The notes below the pieces were generated by a model. It was not told where the DNA came from, did no database searches, and saw only the letters and a program-made list of their open reading frames with translations. A program made the position numbers and the translations under genes. Below are positions 8,419 to 17,797 of a DNA stretch of 64,000 bases, piece by piece; the first letter of the stretch is position 1; every line of letters starts with the position of its first letter. Location of the stretch: NCBI RefSeq assembly GCF_021261315.1, contig NZ_JAJSAX010000004.1, forward strand, positions 186,001 to 250,000, in the 5' to 3' direction. Source of the stretch: Epilithonimonas sp. JDS (GTDB lineage Bacteria > Bacteroidota > Bacteroidia > Flavobacteriales > Weeksellaceae).

Positions 8419-8885
8419 TGCTCGTTTACAGAATTGTCCACAAAAGATATGCGGACTCTCTCTTTGCGAGTGGCTTGGAAGGAAGATGGAACTCCGAAGG
8501 TAAAAAAGTACTTTACACAGCCGAGAGTATTTCTCTTGCCTATCTGGAAACATTGGCGCATCGGAAAGGATTGGGATTCAATAAGGACTTTAAAATTATG
8601 GTAATTAAGATTCCTAGCAATGCAGAAATCCACAAAGTTGAATCTTCTGAATTATCAAAAAGTTGGCGGGATTTTAGGAATTATTCGGATTGTCAAAAGA
8701 TTGGGAATGCTTGGTTTGATGCTGATGAAAAGCTTTGTTTAAAAGTACCTTCCGCGGTCGTTCCTGAAAATTGGAATGTTGTCATCAATACCTTTCATAA
8801 AGATTTCAAAAAAGTAAAACTAATTGACGTTCTCGATTTTGAGCCTGATGATAGATTGGAACAAATTATAAAACAATACAAATAA
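8418..8885 (+). CDS. RES-domain NAD-degrading toxin
   Basis: 155-residue RES-domain protein. It shows the N-terminal arginine (MLVYRI), GRWN near residue 22, and the helix with [14 protein letters not shown], which hold the conserved Arg-Glu-Ser positions that name the family. RES toxins such as MbcT act as NAD phosphorylases or related NAD-consuming enzymes and arrest growth by depleting NAD. Both ends overlap by one base with neighbours: start with the antitoxin stop, stop (TAA) with the kdsB start (TAATG). Protein seems complete. The exact chemistry for this branch is inferred. Confidence 0.88.
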   Translation: MLVYRIVHKRYADSLFASGLEGRWNSEGKKVLYTAESISLAYLETLAHRKGLGFNKDFKIMVIKIPSNAEIHKVESSELSKSWRDFRNYSDCQKIGNAWFDADEKLCLKVPSAVVPENWNVVINTFHKDFKKVKLIDVLDFEPDDRLEQIIKQYK

Positions 8886-9607
8886 TGAAAGTTATCGCAG
8901 TCATTCCTGCCCGATATAATTCAACAAGATTTCCTGGCAAAATGATGGAAATTTTGGGTAATAGAACTATTATTACAACAACGTATAAAAATGTTGTAGA
9001 GACTGGTTTGTTTGATGAAGTCTTCGTGGCTACAGATTCCGAAATTATCTTTGACGAAATTTCCAAAAACGGTGGAAAAGCCGTAATGACAGGCGAACAC
9101 GAAACAGGAAGTGATAGAATTGCCGAAGCTGTTCGAAACATCGATTGTGATATTGTCATCAATGTTCAGGGTGATGAACCTTTTCTCAAGAAAGAACCTT
9201 TGAAGCAATTGATTGACGTTTTTGCCAAGGACGAAAAGAAAGAGATTTCTTTGGCTTCATTGAAAATTCAATTGAAAGAATCTGAGGAAATTCAGAATCC
9301 TAATAATGTGAAAGTGATTACTGATAATAATGGTTTTGCCTTGTACTTTAGCCGTTCTGTGATTCCTTTTCATAGGGAATTATCGTACAATGTGAAGTAT
9401 TACAAACACATTGGTGTCTATGCTTTTAGGAAGAAGGCTTTGCTTAAGTTTTCGTCTCTGGAAATGACACCTATGGAAATTTCAGAAAAATTAGAGCAAT
9501 TGCGTTATTTGGAAAATGGGATGAAAATTAGGCTGATAGAAACGGATTTTGTAGGAATTGGAATCGATACGCCGGAAGATCTGGAAAAAGCAAAAATGCT
9601 ACTCTAA
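8885..9607 (+). CDS. kdsB: 3-deoxy-manno-octulosonate cytidylyltransferase
   Basis: 240-residue CMP-Kdo synthetase, which activates Kdo with CTP for the inner core of lipopolysaccharide or lipooligosaccharide. The N terminus carries the CTP loop [12 protein letters not shown] (8-19), followed by ATDSE (Asp51) and VQGDEP (94-99), all typical of KdsB. The ATG overlaps the stop of the RES toxin gene by one base, so its expression looks coupled to the toxin-antitoxin operon; no separate promoter is visible inside the toxin gene. This makes an essential envelope gene the third cistron of a toxin-antitoxin transcript, which is unusual. Confidence 0.94.
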   Translation: MKVIAVIPARYNSTRFPGKMMEILGNRTIITTTYKNVVETGLFDEVFVATDSEIIFDEISKNGGKAVMTGEHETGSDRIAEAVRNIDCDIVINVQGDEPFLKKEPLKQLIDVFAKDEKKEISLASLKIQLKESEEIQNPNNVKVITDNNGFALYFSRSVIPFHRELSYNVKYYKHIGVYAFRKKALLKFSSLEMTPMEISEKLEQLRYLENGMKIRLIETDFVGIGIDTPEDLEKAKMLL

Positions 9608-9671
9608 CTGATTAATATCTTTTTTAGCACTTTTTAATATTTCCACAGAATCGATAACTTAATAAAAATCC

Positions 9672-9679
9672 TATCTTTG
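9672..9679 (+). promoter_or_regulatory. -7 box of the secreted protein gene at 9698
   Basis: TATCTTTG, exact consensus, 18 bases before the ATG at 9698. Confidence 0.7.
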
Positions 9680-9697
9680 GATTCTTAAAAATTCTGA

Positions 9698-10360
9698 ATG
9701 AAAAAAATAATTCTCATATTCTCCATTATATTTTCCATTTTTATTTCTGCCCAAACGGCTACAGAAATTATCGACAAAAACATCGAGAATTCTGGTGGCC
9801 TTACCAATTGGAAACTTCTGAACACGGTTCAAATCCAAGGAAGAGTTACACTTGGCGTGAATGACGAATATCCCATTAAAATCTATCAGCAACGTCCCAA
9901 TCTCAGCAAAACAGCAATGGTTGTTGGCGGAAAAGAAACGCCCGTTGAAGGTTATGATGGTAAGAATGGATATGCGATGAATTATGCGCAAAACAAGCTT
10001 CAGCAGTACAATGATTACATTCCTGAAAACTTCGACAACGATTTTATCGACTGGGAAAACAAAGGTTTTGAAGCTAAATTTCTAGGGAAAGAAAAAATTA
10101 ACGACCAACTTTATTTTAAGGTCGAATTGACTAAGAATGTCAACAAAACAATTTATTACTTTGATGTGAGAACTTATATGTTGTTTCGCGAGATCAAGAA
10201 AGATGAGATCCTGACCTATTCTGATTATAAAAAAGTAGGACAATTATTAATGCCCTACAGAATTGAATCGTCTTCACCTAAGAAAGACAGCGATTACGTG
10301 ATGACAATCAATAAGATAGAGGTCAACAAAGAATTACCGAAAAATACTTTTAAGTTTTAA
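9698..10360 (+). CDS. secreted protein, LolA-like outer membrane lipoprotein-sorting fold
   Basis: 220-residue protein with a cleavable signal peptide (about residues 1-18, ending FISAQ). The mature part begins with ATEIIDKNIENSGG and continues with beta strands (VQIQGRV, KTIYYFDVRTYML), the pattern of the LolA/LppX-like half-barrel found in many small flavobacterial exported proteins. It probably binds a lipid or lipoprotein in the periplasm, but no ligand residue can be named. It begins 90 bases after kdsB, under its own promoter, and ends 6 bases before the MmcQ gene. Confidence 0.65.
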   Translation: MKKIILIFSIIFSIFISAQTATEIIDKNIENSGGLTNWKLLNTVQIQGRVTLGVNDEYPIKIYQQRPNLSKTAMVVGGKETPVEGYDGKNGYAMNYAQNKLQQYNDYIPENFDNDFIDWENKGFEAKFLGKEKINDQLYFKVELTKNVNKTIYYFDVRTYMLFREIKKDEILTYSDYKKVGQLLMPYRIESSSPKKDSDYVMTINKIEVNKELPKNTFKF

Positions 10361-10366
10361 AATTGT

Positions 10367-10720
10367 ATGGAAGCTGAGGAAATCCGCGAGTATTGCTTAA
10401 GTAAAAAGACAGTGACGGAAAGTTTTCCCTTTGACCTGGAAACCTTGGTCTTCAAAGTTGGTGGGAAGATGTTTCTTTTGATTTCCTTGGAACAACATCC
10501 GGCAACATTCTCTGCCAAAGCTGATCCTGAATGGAGCGAGGAATTACGTGAAGAATTTTCTCAGATCAACGGTGCATATCATATGAACAAAACGCATTGG
10601 AATTCGGTAGTTTGTGAAGGATTGAAACAGGATTTGATTTTTAAACTAATTGATCATTCTTACGATTTGGTCTTCAAATCTTTGATAAAGAAAATCAGAG
10701 AAGAAATCAACAATTCTTAA
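10367..10720 (+). CDS. MmcQ/YjbR family protein
   Basis: 117-residue MmcQ/YjbR protein: a CyaY-like alpha/beta fold with the family marks ESFPFDLETLVFKVGGKMF at the N terminus and the H(W)NSV segment (MNKTHWNSVVCEG). Some members are listed as DNA-binding, but the function is not settled. It follows the secreted protein by 6 bases and ends four bases inside the convergent ribF gene (tail-to-tail overlap). Confidence 0.85.
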   Translation: MEAEEIREYCLSKKTVTESFPFDLETLVFKVGGKMFLLISLEQHPATFSAKADPEWSEELREEFSQINGAYHMNKTHWNSVVCEGLKQDLIFKLIDHSYDLVFKSLIKKIREEINNS

Positions 10721-11643
10721 AACTGAAATTCCTCGGTCAATCTTTTATCAAGATCCAACTTTTCAATCAACTTTTCCAAACCTTCAAATTCAATCTCGTC
10801 GTGAAGATAATCCCTGAATTTTACAGTGATTTCTTTATCATAAATATCTTGGTCAAAATCCAGAATGTAAACTTCCGTATGTAAAGTTTGATTTTCATTA
10901 TCGACTGTAGGATTCGTTCCGATGCTCAACATTCCTTTGTAGAAAGTCTTATCAATCCAAACTTCTACGATGTAAGCGCCACTTTTTGGTAGTAGTTTGT
11001 TTACGGGCACATCGATATTTGCCGTTGGATAACCAATCGTTCTGCCCAATTTTTTTCCGTGGATCACTTTTCCGGTCAAAGGATAATTGTAACCCAACAT
11101 TTCGTTAGCATCTTTGATTCTGCCTTCTGCCAAAGCAATTCTGATTTTTGTAGAACTAATGTTCAAATCATTCTGTTGAACTGCTTCCAGTTGATTGACT
11201 TTAAAGTCGAGTTCGCTGGATAAAGATTTCAATAATTCAAAATTCCCGCTTTTATTTTTTCCAAAAGTATGGTCATGACCGATGATGATGTGCTTTACAT
11301 TCAGTTTGTCAACCAAAACCTGTTCACAGAATTCGATTCCCGTCAGATTTCTGAACTCTTCATCAAAAGTTTTAAGGAAAATATTCTGGATTCCACTTCT
11401 TTCAAGCAATTCCAGCTTTTCTTCCAGTGTATTGAGCATTTTTACATCATCATCCGGATTAAGGAATTTTCTTGGATGTGGCCAGAAACTTAGAATAGCT
11501 GATTCCAAATCTTCATTTTTGGCAATCTCATTCAACGTATTAATAATAGATAAATGACCAAGATGAACGCCGTCAAACATTCCTAATGATAATGCCAGTG
11601 GGGTTTTGGAGTGATAATCGTTGAAATCTGTAATGATTTTCAA
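10717..11643 (-). CDS. ribF: bifunctional riboflavin kinase/FMN adenylyltransferase
   Basis: Makes FMN and FAD from riboflavin. N-terminal adenylyltransferase domain: GMFDGVHLGH (21-30), GHDHTFGKN and SSTKIR; C-terminal kinase domain: GKVIHGKKLGRTIGYPTANI and GTNPT. The frame stays open to a TTG at 11715, which would give 332 residues with an atypical N-terminal extension. I prefer the TTG at 11643 (MKIITDFNDY, 308 residues), the family's usual length and start. Neither option is ATG, so the start is uncertain. It is divergent from atpD and convergent with the MmcQ gene. Confidence 0.93.
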   Translation of the reverse strand: MKIITDFNDYHSKTPLALSLGMFDGVHLGHLSIINTLNEIAKNEDLESAILSFWPHPRKFLNPDDDVKMLNTLEEKLELLERSGIQNIFLKTFDEEFRNLTGIEFCEQVLVDKLNVKHIIIGHDHTFGKNKSGNFELLKSLSSELDFKVNQLEAVQQNDLNISSTKIRIALAEGRIKDANEMLGYNYPLTGKVIHGKKLGRTIGYPTANIDVPVNKLLPKSGAYIVEVWIDKTFYKGMLSIGTNPTVDNENQTLHTEVYILDFDQDIYDKEITVKFRDYLHDEIEFEGLEKLIEKLDLDKRLTEEFQF

Positions 11644-11735
11644 ATGCTGAAATTTTTTGACAAAAAGTGATGCGTTTTGTCCGGGTAAAAATACACCTAA
11701 AAATGGTGTTGTCAATTGTTATGCAAATATGATAA

Positions 11736-13313
<1,578 letters not shown>

Positions 13314-13402
13314 CAAAGGACTAGAGACTTTTAGATGAGAGATGATAGACTTTTTATTTGGTCTCATATCTCATATCTCTCAATCTTTTAATCTAATTTA
13401 AA

Positions 13403-13684
13403 ATGAATATAAAAATTTTAACTCCGGAATTTGTGATCTTTGAAGGCGAAGTAGAATCAGTTCTTCTTCCTGGAAAAAGCGGGCAATTCCAAATCTTTAA
13501 AAATCACGCGGCAATCGTTTCTGCTTTGGTTGGTGGAAAAGTGAAGATCTATACTGACAAAGTCAATGGTTCTTTCGAAAAATATTTGACCAAAGAAACA
13601 GAAGCAAAAAGCGCTTACTCTTACGAGATCAAAAGTGGTGTTTTAGAATTCAACAATGATAAAGGAATTATTCTTTGCGAGTAA
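13403..13684 (+). CDS. atpC: F0F1 ATP synthase subunit epsilon
   Basis: 93-residue epsilon subunit holding only the N-terminal beta-sandwich domain (MNIKILTPEFVIFEGEVESVLLPGKSG is split as: ILTPE, GEVESV, LPGKSGQF, NHAAIVSAL). The C-terminal helical hairpin that inhibits ATP hydrolysis in longer homologues is absent, as is common in Bacteroidota. It couples rotation of the central stalk between F1 and F0. It lies 89 bases after atpD; the spacer holds an imperfect inverted repeat rich in TCTCATA, and a strong terminator follows. Confidence 0.92.
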   Translation: MNIKILTPEFVIFEGEVESVLLPGKSGQFQIFKNHAAIVSALVGGKVKIYTDKVNGSFEKYLTKETEAKSAYSYEIKSGVLEFNNDKGIILCE

Positions 13685-13704
13685 TCATCCAATTCACATA
13701 GATC

Positions 13705-13738
13705 AAAATCCCGGAAAGCAATTTTCGGGATTTTTTTG
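13705..13738 (+). terminator. Rho-independent terminator of atpD-atpC
   Basis: AAAATCCCGGAAA (13705-13717) pairs with TTTTCGGGATTTT (from 13722), followed by a T-run. It lies 20 bases after the atpC stop. Confidence 0.85.
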
Positions 13739-13740
13739 TT

Positions 13741-14104
13741 TTAAGTTTCAGGGAAAATTTAATTGATCAAGAGACGAAGTCTCGATACATTGGTAGAAAA
13801 AAAATTATGTAAAAATTCAAGCGGGACGAAGTTCCGGAATATTGATAATTATTTGACTTAGACTTCATTAGGTTTGGGCAGCTATTTCCGCCTTCCACTC
13901 CCTCCCGATTTTACATCGGGATCCGTTCAAGTCGGGCTGCAGCTTCGCAAAATCGAACATTTGTCTTTCGGTTCACATTTCCATAAAATTGAAGTTCCAA
14001 AAAAAACAATTTCATATCATTTAAAAAGTCCCAAAGGGACGACCGATTCCCCAGCATAGGAATTTATTCCTATGAATTATAAACATTGAATTTTAATTAA
14101 ATTT
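13741..14104. repeat. geneless block of short palindromic repeats after the ATP synthase genes
   Basis: About 360 bases with no credible gene, built of separate palindromes: GAGACGAAGTCTC (13771-13783), GGGACGAAGTTCC (about 13823), a 76-base structured element (13873-13948, listed separately), GTCCCAAAGGGAC (14028-14040) and CATAGGAAT/ATTCCTATG (14055-14074). Such units recur between genes in Chryseobacterium-type genomes. The open frame at 13874-14059 only translates these repeats. Confidence 0.6.
13873..13948 (+). repeat. dispersed structured repeat, copy 1
   Basis: 76-base element sharing about four in five bases with the reverse strand of 41251-41325. The centre is a hairpin (CCCGATTTTACATCGGG) and the ends carry GCAGC near the 5' side and GCTGC near the 3' side, able to pair. 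It lies between the convergent ends of atpC and the radical SAM gene. Confidence 0.7.
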
Positions 14105-16294
14105 CTAAAGCGAAAGAATCACCCCATTTTCCTTCAATTGTTGCATTGGTTTTGAAAACCAGAATAATTCAAAATCTTCAAAGCTATTTTCAAAATCAGT
14201 TTTCAGTTGCAACAAACTCAATTTCTTTCCATTTTCGATGGAATTTTCATTTAGAATTCTAATTAACCAATGTGCTTTTTCTTTGTCCAATTCAATCTTT
14301 AAAATATTGGTTTTCAAATGAAACGTCAGTTGGCTCAATTCCCACGAATTTCCTTTTTTAGTTTTAACGAAATCTTCGGCAATCACATTTTTCTCAAGGA
14401 AAACAATTTTGGAATTCGGCTTAAAACTAAAATTATCTTCCTCCAAAAGCGAGTCGTGAATATAATCCGGATGAATCGTCGTCTTCGGAATTTTAAAATC
14501 AAACCAACTCTGCAACGGCATTTCAAAATTGATTCCGTGCATATAATTGAACAAGGATTTCTTCAATCCAAAACTGAATTTACTATGGTCAATTCCCGTT
14601 TTATCGGTAAAATCAATGTCATTATTAGCGAAAAAAATCTCCTGCTTCACTGGGATCACACCATATTCCTCAGGATTGATTCCGACAGGTGAGTGCGCTG
14701 TCATCGCAAACTGATGCCAAAATCCACTCTGCAAAATTCCCATTTCGAATAACTGGCGCACCATTTCCAAAGAATCCACCGTTTCCTGAATCGTCTGAGT
14801 TGGGTAGCCATACATCAAATACGCGTGAACCATTATTCCAGACTCTGTGAAATTTCTAGTCACTCTCGCGACTTGATCGACGGAAACGCCTTTGTCTATT
14901 AGTTTTAATAATCGGTCACTTGCGACTTCCAATCCACCAGAAACCGCTACACAACCTGAAATCTTCAGAAGAAAACAAAGATCTTGTGTGAAACTTTTTT
15001 CAAAACGAATATTCGTCCACCAGGTCACAACAAGATTTCTTCGCAGAATTTCCAATGCCACTTCACGCATTAAAGCTGGAGGCGCAGCTTCATCCACAAA
15101 GTGAAATCCTGTTTCGCCAGTTGTTGCAATCAGTTCTTCCATTCTATCAACCAAAATTTTGGCTGAAACTGGCTCGTAAAGTCTGATGTAATCAAGTGAA
15201 ATATCGCAGAAAGTACATTTTCCCCAATAGCAACCGTGTGCCATTGTGAGCTTGTTCCATCGGCCATCGCTCCACAAACTATGCATTGGATTGGCAATCT
15301 CGATGACGGAAATATATTTGTCTAATTGCAGATCAGAATAATCTGGTGTCCCGACTTGCGCTTGTTTGTAATCGTGTTTTGTAGAATTATTTTTATAAGT
15401 AACTTCTTCATTTTCAACTAAAAAAGTTCTTTTCAGTTCTGAATTTTCAGTTTTATTATTTACACTTTTGTAAACCAACTCCAAAGGTAATTCGCCGTCA
15501 TCCAAAGTAATGAAATCCACAAATTCAAAAACCCTTTTGTCTTTGACTTCACGAAGTTCAGTATTCGGAAAACCACCGCCCATAGCTGTTTTGATATGTG
15601 GATAATGTTCTTTGACAAATTTGGCACATCGAAAAGCTGAATACAAATTTCCTGGAAAAGGGACTGAAAAACAAACTAATTTCGGCTGAACCAATTCCAA
15701 CTTTTCTTGAAGAATGTTCAAAGTAAAATCATCTATAAAAGTCTGATGATCATTTAATTTTGAATATAATTCATCAAAAGAATTCGCACTTTTTCCTAAT
15801 CGCTCTGCATATCTGCTGAAACCAAAATCCGAATCCACATTTTCGACAATATAATCTGAAAGATCTTCCAAATACAACGTTGCCAAATGTTTCGCTTTGT
15901 CTTGCAAACCCATATTTCCGAAAGCAAATTCCATATCATCCAACTGATTGAAACGGGAAGCTTCGGGCAGAAAATTCATTGAACAAATTTGTCGCGCTAA
16001 AGTTGGATTTTTATTTTGTAGAAAAAGGATGACCTGATCGATAGTTTTGATGTATTCATCTCGTAAAGCAAAAATACGCTGAGAATTTTCTGAGATATTT
16101 TTAATATCAATTTCCTCGGAAAAAACTTTCTGAATGCCGTCTTTTGAAAACAACTGCAAGATCACTTCAATCCCCAAATCGATTTGATAGCTTGATATAT
16201 TTTTGGTATTCAAGAAACCTTTGATATAAGCTGTCGCCGGATAAGGCGTGTTGAGTTGCGTGAAAGGAGGCGTGATGAGGAGAATATCTTTCAA
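14105..16294 (-). CDS. B12-binding-type radical SAM protein
   Basis: 729-residue enzyme with an N-terminal region like the cobalamin-binding domain (LLITPPFTQLNTPYPA at the start, then VCFSVPFPGNLYSAF and the glycine-rich GGGFPNTEL near 240) and a central radical SAM barrel. The cluster motif is CYWGKCTFC, that is C-x4-C-x2-C, one residue longer than the usual C-x3-C-x2-C. The C-terminal 200 residues are unlike other families I know. It belongs to a group of B12/radical SAM proteins common in Flavobacteriia with no assigned substrate; methylation or a lipid or cofactor modification is possible. It has its own -7 box and follows a tRNA gene. Confidence 0.8.
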   Translation of the reverse strand: MKDILLITPPFTQLNTPYPATAYIKGFLNTKNISSYQIDLGIEVILQLFSKDGIQKVFSEEIDIKNISENSQRIFALRDEYIKTIDQVILFLQNKNPTLARQICSMNFLPEASRFNQLDDMEFAFGNMGLQDKAKHLATLYLEDLSDYIVENVDSDFGFSRYAERLGKSANSFDELYSKLNDHQTFIDDFTLNILQEKLELVQPKLVCFSVPFPGNLYSAFRCAKFVKEHYPHIKTAMGGGFPNTELREVKDKRVFEFVDFITLDDGELPLELVYKSVNNKTENSELKRTFLVENEEVTYKNNSTKHDYKQAQVGTPDYSDLQLDKYISVIEIANPMHSLWSDGRWNKLTMAHGCYWGKCTFCDISLDYIRLYEPVSAKILVDRMEELIATTGETGFHFVDEAAPPALMREVALEILRRNLVVTWWTNIRFEKSFTQDLCFLLKISGCVAVSGGLEVASDRLLKLIDKGVSVDQVARVTRNFTESGIMVHAYLMYGYPTQTIQETVDSLEMVRQLFEMGILQSGFWHQFAMTAHSPVGINPEEYGVIPVKQEIFFANNDIDFTDKTGIDHSKFSFGLKKSLFNYMHGINFEMPLQSWFDFKIPKTTIHPDYIHDSLLEEDNFSFKPNSKIVFLEKNVIAEDFVKTKKGNSWELSQLTFHLKTNILKIELDKEKAHWLIRILNENSIENGKKLSLLQLKTDFENSFEDFELFWFSKPMQQLKENGVILSL

Positions 16295-16307
16295 AAGAAA
16301 TTTTTTG

Positions 16308-16315
16308 CAAAGATA
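16308..16315 (-). promoter_or_regulatory. -7 box of the radical SAM gene
   Basis: TATCTTTG on the minus strand, 13 bases upstream of the ATG at 16294, in the gap between the gene and tRNA-Arg. Confidence 0.65.
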
Positions 16316-16338
16316 AGATTTATAAGTTTTGAATGTTG

Positions 16339-16410
16339 TGGCCTCACCAAGAATCGAACTTGGATCTAAAGTTTAGGAAACTTCTATTCTATCCGTTGAA
16401 CTATAAGGCC
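16339..16410 (-). tRNA. tRNA-Arg, anticodon CCU
   Basis: 72-base cloverleaf read on the minus strand. Acceptor arm GGCCTTA pairs with TGAGGCC plus discriminator A; the T arm has the GTTCGAT loop (CCAAGTTCGATTCTTGG); the anticodon stem GAAGT/ACTTT closes the seven-base loop TTCCTAA, giving anticodon CCU, which reads AGG. CCA is not encoded. It sits 21 bases after the Xre gene on the same strand. Confidence 0.95.
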
Positions 16411-16431
16411 AAATAGATAGTATAAAAATAA

Positions 16432-16950
16432 CTAATTCTCATAAGTTTCAAAAGTTCCATCCTCATAGAAAAACACAATTCTTTTGACAGTTTTGTTTTT
16501 TGAATCTTGTTTTTGGGCTGATTTTTCTAATGGCTGAGAATCGGATAAAATAGTTTTTTCTGGGATTGGTTCGGAAATATTTGATTCTCGCAGTTTTTGT
16601 TTTTCTAATTTATCCTCACTTTCGGTAATGCCAAAATTCTCGTCATTGATCAAAGAAAACAAATCGGGTAATGACGGTTTTTTCTTTTCTACAATTTCTG
16701 GCTTTTCTTCAACAACAGGTTCCTGTTCTTTTGCTGAGATCAACATCTCGCCTTCACCTGTTATAAGCCAATCCCATTCGAAGTCTGGAAACGCGGTTTT
16801 TATTTTGGTAATAAAATCGAGAGAAGGTTTGTTACGTCCGGAAATAATATGAGAGATGCTCGAACGTTGTACGCCGATTTCTTCAGCGAATTCTGCAGGT
16901 GTCAATTCTGAGTATTCAATTACTTTTGTAAATCTTTCTGTAAATTCCAT
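16432..16950 (-). CDS. Xre-family helix-turn-helix regulator
   Basis: 172-residue regulator. The N-terminal 60 residues are an Xre/Cro helix-turn-helix (ELTPAEFAEEIGVQRSSISH, then IISGRNKPSLDFI), followed by the DWLITGEGEML segment typical of this flavobacterial family, a long acidic and probably disordered linker, and a short C-terminal strand motif (KRIVFFYEDGTFETYE). The gene starts directly behind a TTACAAATGTAA palindrome that overlaps its probable -7 box, which suggests autoregulation. Similar palindromes lie ahead of the TerC-like and M14 peptidase genes. Confidence 0.85.
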   Translation of the reverse strand: MEFTERFTKVIEYSELTPAEFAEEIGVQRSSISHIISGRNKPSLDFITKIKTAFPDFEWDWLITGEGEMLISAKEQEPVVEEKPEIVEKKKPSLPDLFSLINDENFGITESEDKLEKQKLRESNISEPIPEKTILSDSQPLEKSAQKQDSKNKTVKRIVFFYEDGTFETYEN

Positions 16951-16951
16951 T

Positions 16952-16963
16952 TTACAAATGTAA
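16952..16963. promoter_or_regulatory. palindromic operator candidate at the Xre start
   Basis: TTACAAATGTAA ends two bases ahead of the Xre ATG. Read on the minus strand it contains TACATTTG, a match to the -7 consensus, so a bound repressor would cover the promoter. Confidence 0.55.
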
Positions 16964-16982
16964 TAAAACTAAAATTAAATTC

Positions 16983-16998
16983 AATTACATTTGTAATT
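16983..16998. promoter_or_regulatory. palindromic operator candidate, second site
   Basis: AATTACATTTGTAATT has perfect 7-base arms (AATTACA/TGTAATT). Centre to centre it is 33 bases from the site at 16952. Confidence 0.5.
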
Positions 16999-17005
16999 AG
17001 TGCAA

Positions 17006-17019
17006 TTTACTTTTGTAAA
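17006..17019. promoter_or_regulatory. palindromic operator candidate, weaker third site
   Basis: TTTACTTTTGTAAA, with arms TTTAC/GTAAA and one central mismatch to the TTACA-NN-TGTAA pattern. It lies in the same upstream region of the Xre gene. Confidence 0.4.
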
Positions 17020-17120
17020 CTACTATGTTTAATTATAAAACTATGTAAATCAGCGTTTTATAGTATATTTAATAATCAATTGTGGAAAACTTTGATACTA
17101 ACAATAACATCTGTGGAAAA

Positions 17121-17780
17121 CTACAAATCTTTACTCAAATCAATTGTAACTGTGGATATCTTCCAATTTTTAGTTCCTGGATTTGTGTATTTATAACGAA
17201 TCTCTATAAGATTGTCCGTAATTATTGGTTGGTCAAAAAGATTTTCAGCAAACAAAGATTGACTTTTCTCTAGACTACTTTCCAATCTTCCGGGCGGTAA
17301 TTTGATAGTAGAAATTTTGTTGGTAACTAAATTGGTAATGAGAATTGTATTAAGATCCTTGAGAGTAACGATGAATTGGCTTTTGTCTTTTTCGCTTGTT
17401 TGATACAACGATGTACCTAATTTCTTTATAATACTTCCGGAATTTTTATCAAACAAAATATATTCAGAAGGATCACAACATCCCGAAACGGGTCTATTTT
17501 CTATCAGAAAAGTTGAGTCATATTCTTTCCAATTTGAGTAACCAAGCCTTCCTGTGAAATCCATAAGATCACTTTCCAATTCAAAAATTGTCTTCTTACT
17601 TTTCCCATTTTGAAATATTAACCTGTAAGAATTGCAATCAAATTGCCAGGATAATGTAGTGCCATTTGAAAACTTTTCTTTCTTGCAAGAGATGATTTCC
17701 TTCAGCTCAGGTTTGCTTTCACAATTACAATTCTGGCTGTAAATATGTAATGAAAACAAAAGTGCAAACAGCGTTTTCAT
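17121..17780 (-). CDS. secreted protein of unknown function
   Basis: 219-residue protein with a short signal peptide (MKTLFALLFSLHIYSQ) and a mature part rich in Cys near its N terminus (NCNCESK, SCKKEKF, FDCN) and again at GCCD around residue 108. I do not recognise a family. The cysteines could form disulfides outside the cytoplasm. It starts 17 bases after the TerC-like gene on the same strand and is probably cotranscribed with it. No catalytic motif is visible. Confidence 0.65.
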   Translation of the reverse strand: MKTLFALLFSLHIYSQNCNCESKPELKEIISCKKEKFSNGTTLSWQFDCNSYRLIFQNGKSKKTIFELESDLMDFTGRLGYSNWKEYDSTFLIENRPVSGCCDPSEYILFDKNSGSIIKKLGTSLYQTSEKDKSQFIVTLKDLNTILITNLVTNKISTIKLPPGRLESSLEKSQSLFAENLFDQPIITDNLIEIRYKYTNPGTKNWKISTVTIDLSKDL

Positions 17781-17797
17781 TGAGCTCGTTTATAATA

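Noticed and set aside
11644-11715. N-terminal extension of ribF from TTG 11715
   Set aside because: Residues MTTPFLGVFLPG do not fit the family; the shorter protein has the usual length.
13874-14059. 61-residue open frame in the repeat block after atpC
   Set aside because: It translates the palindromic repeats, has no promoter or ribosome site, and copy 2 of the repeat does not keep the frame.
13741-14104. CRISPR array
   Set aside because: Repeats differ from each other and are not evenly spaced; no cas genes in the window.
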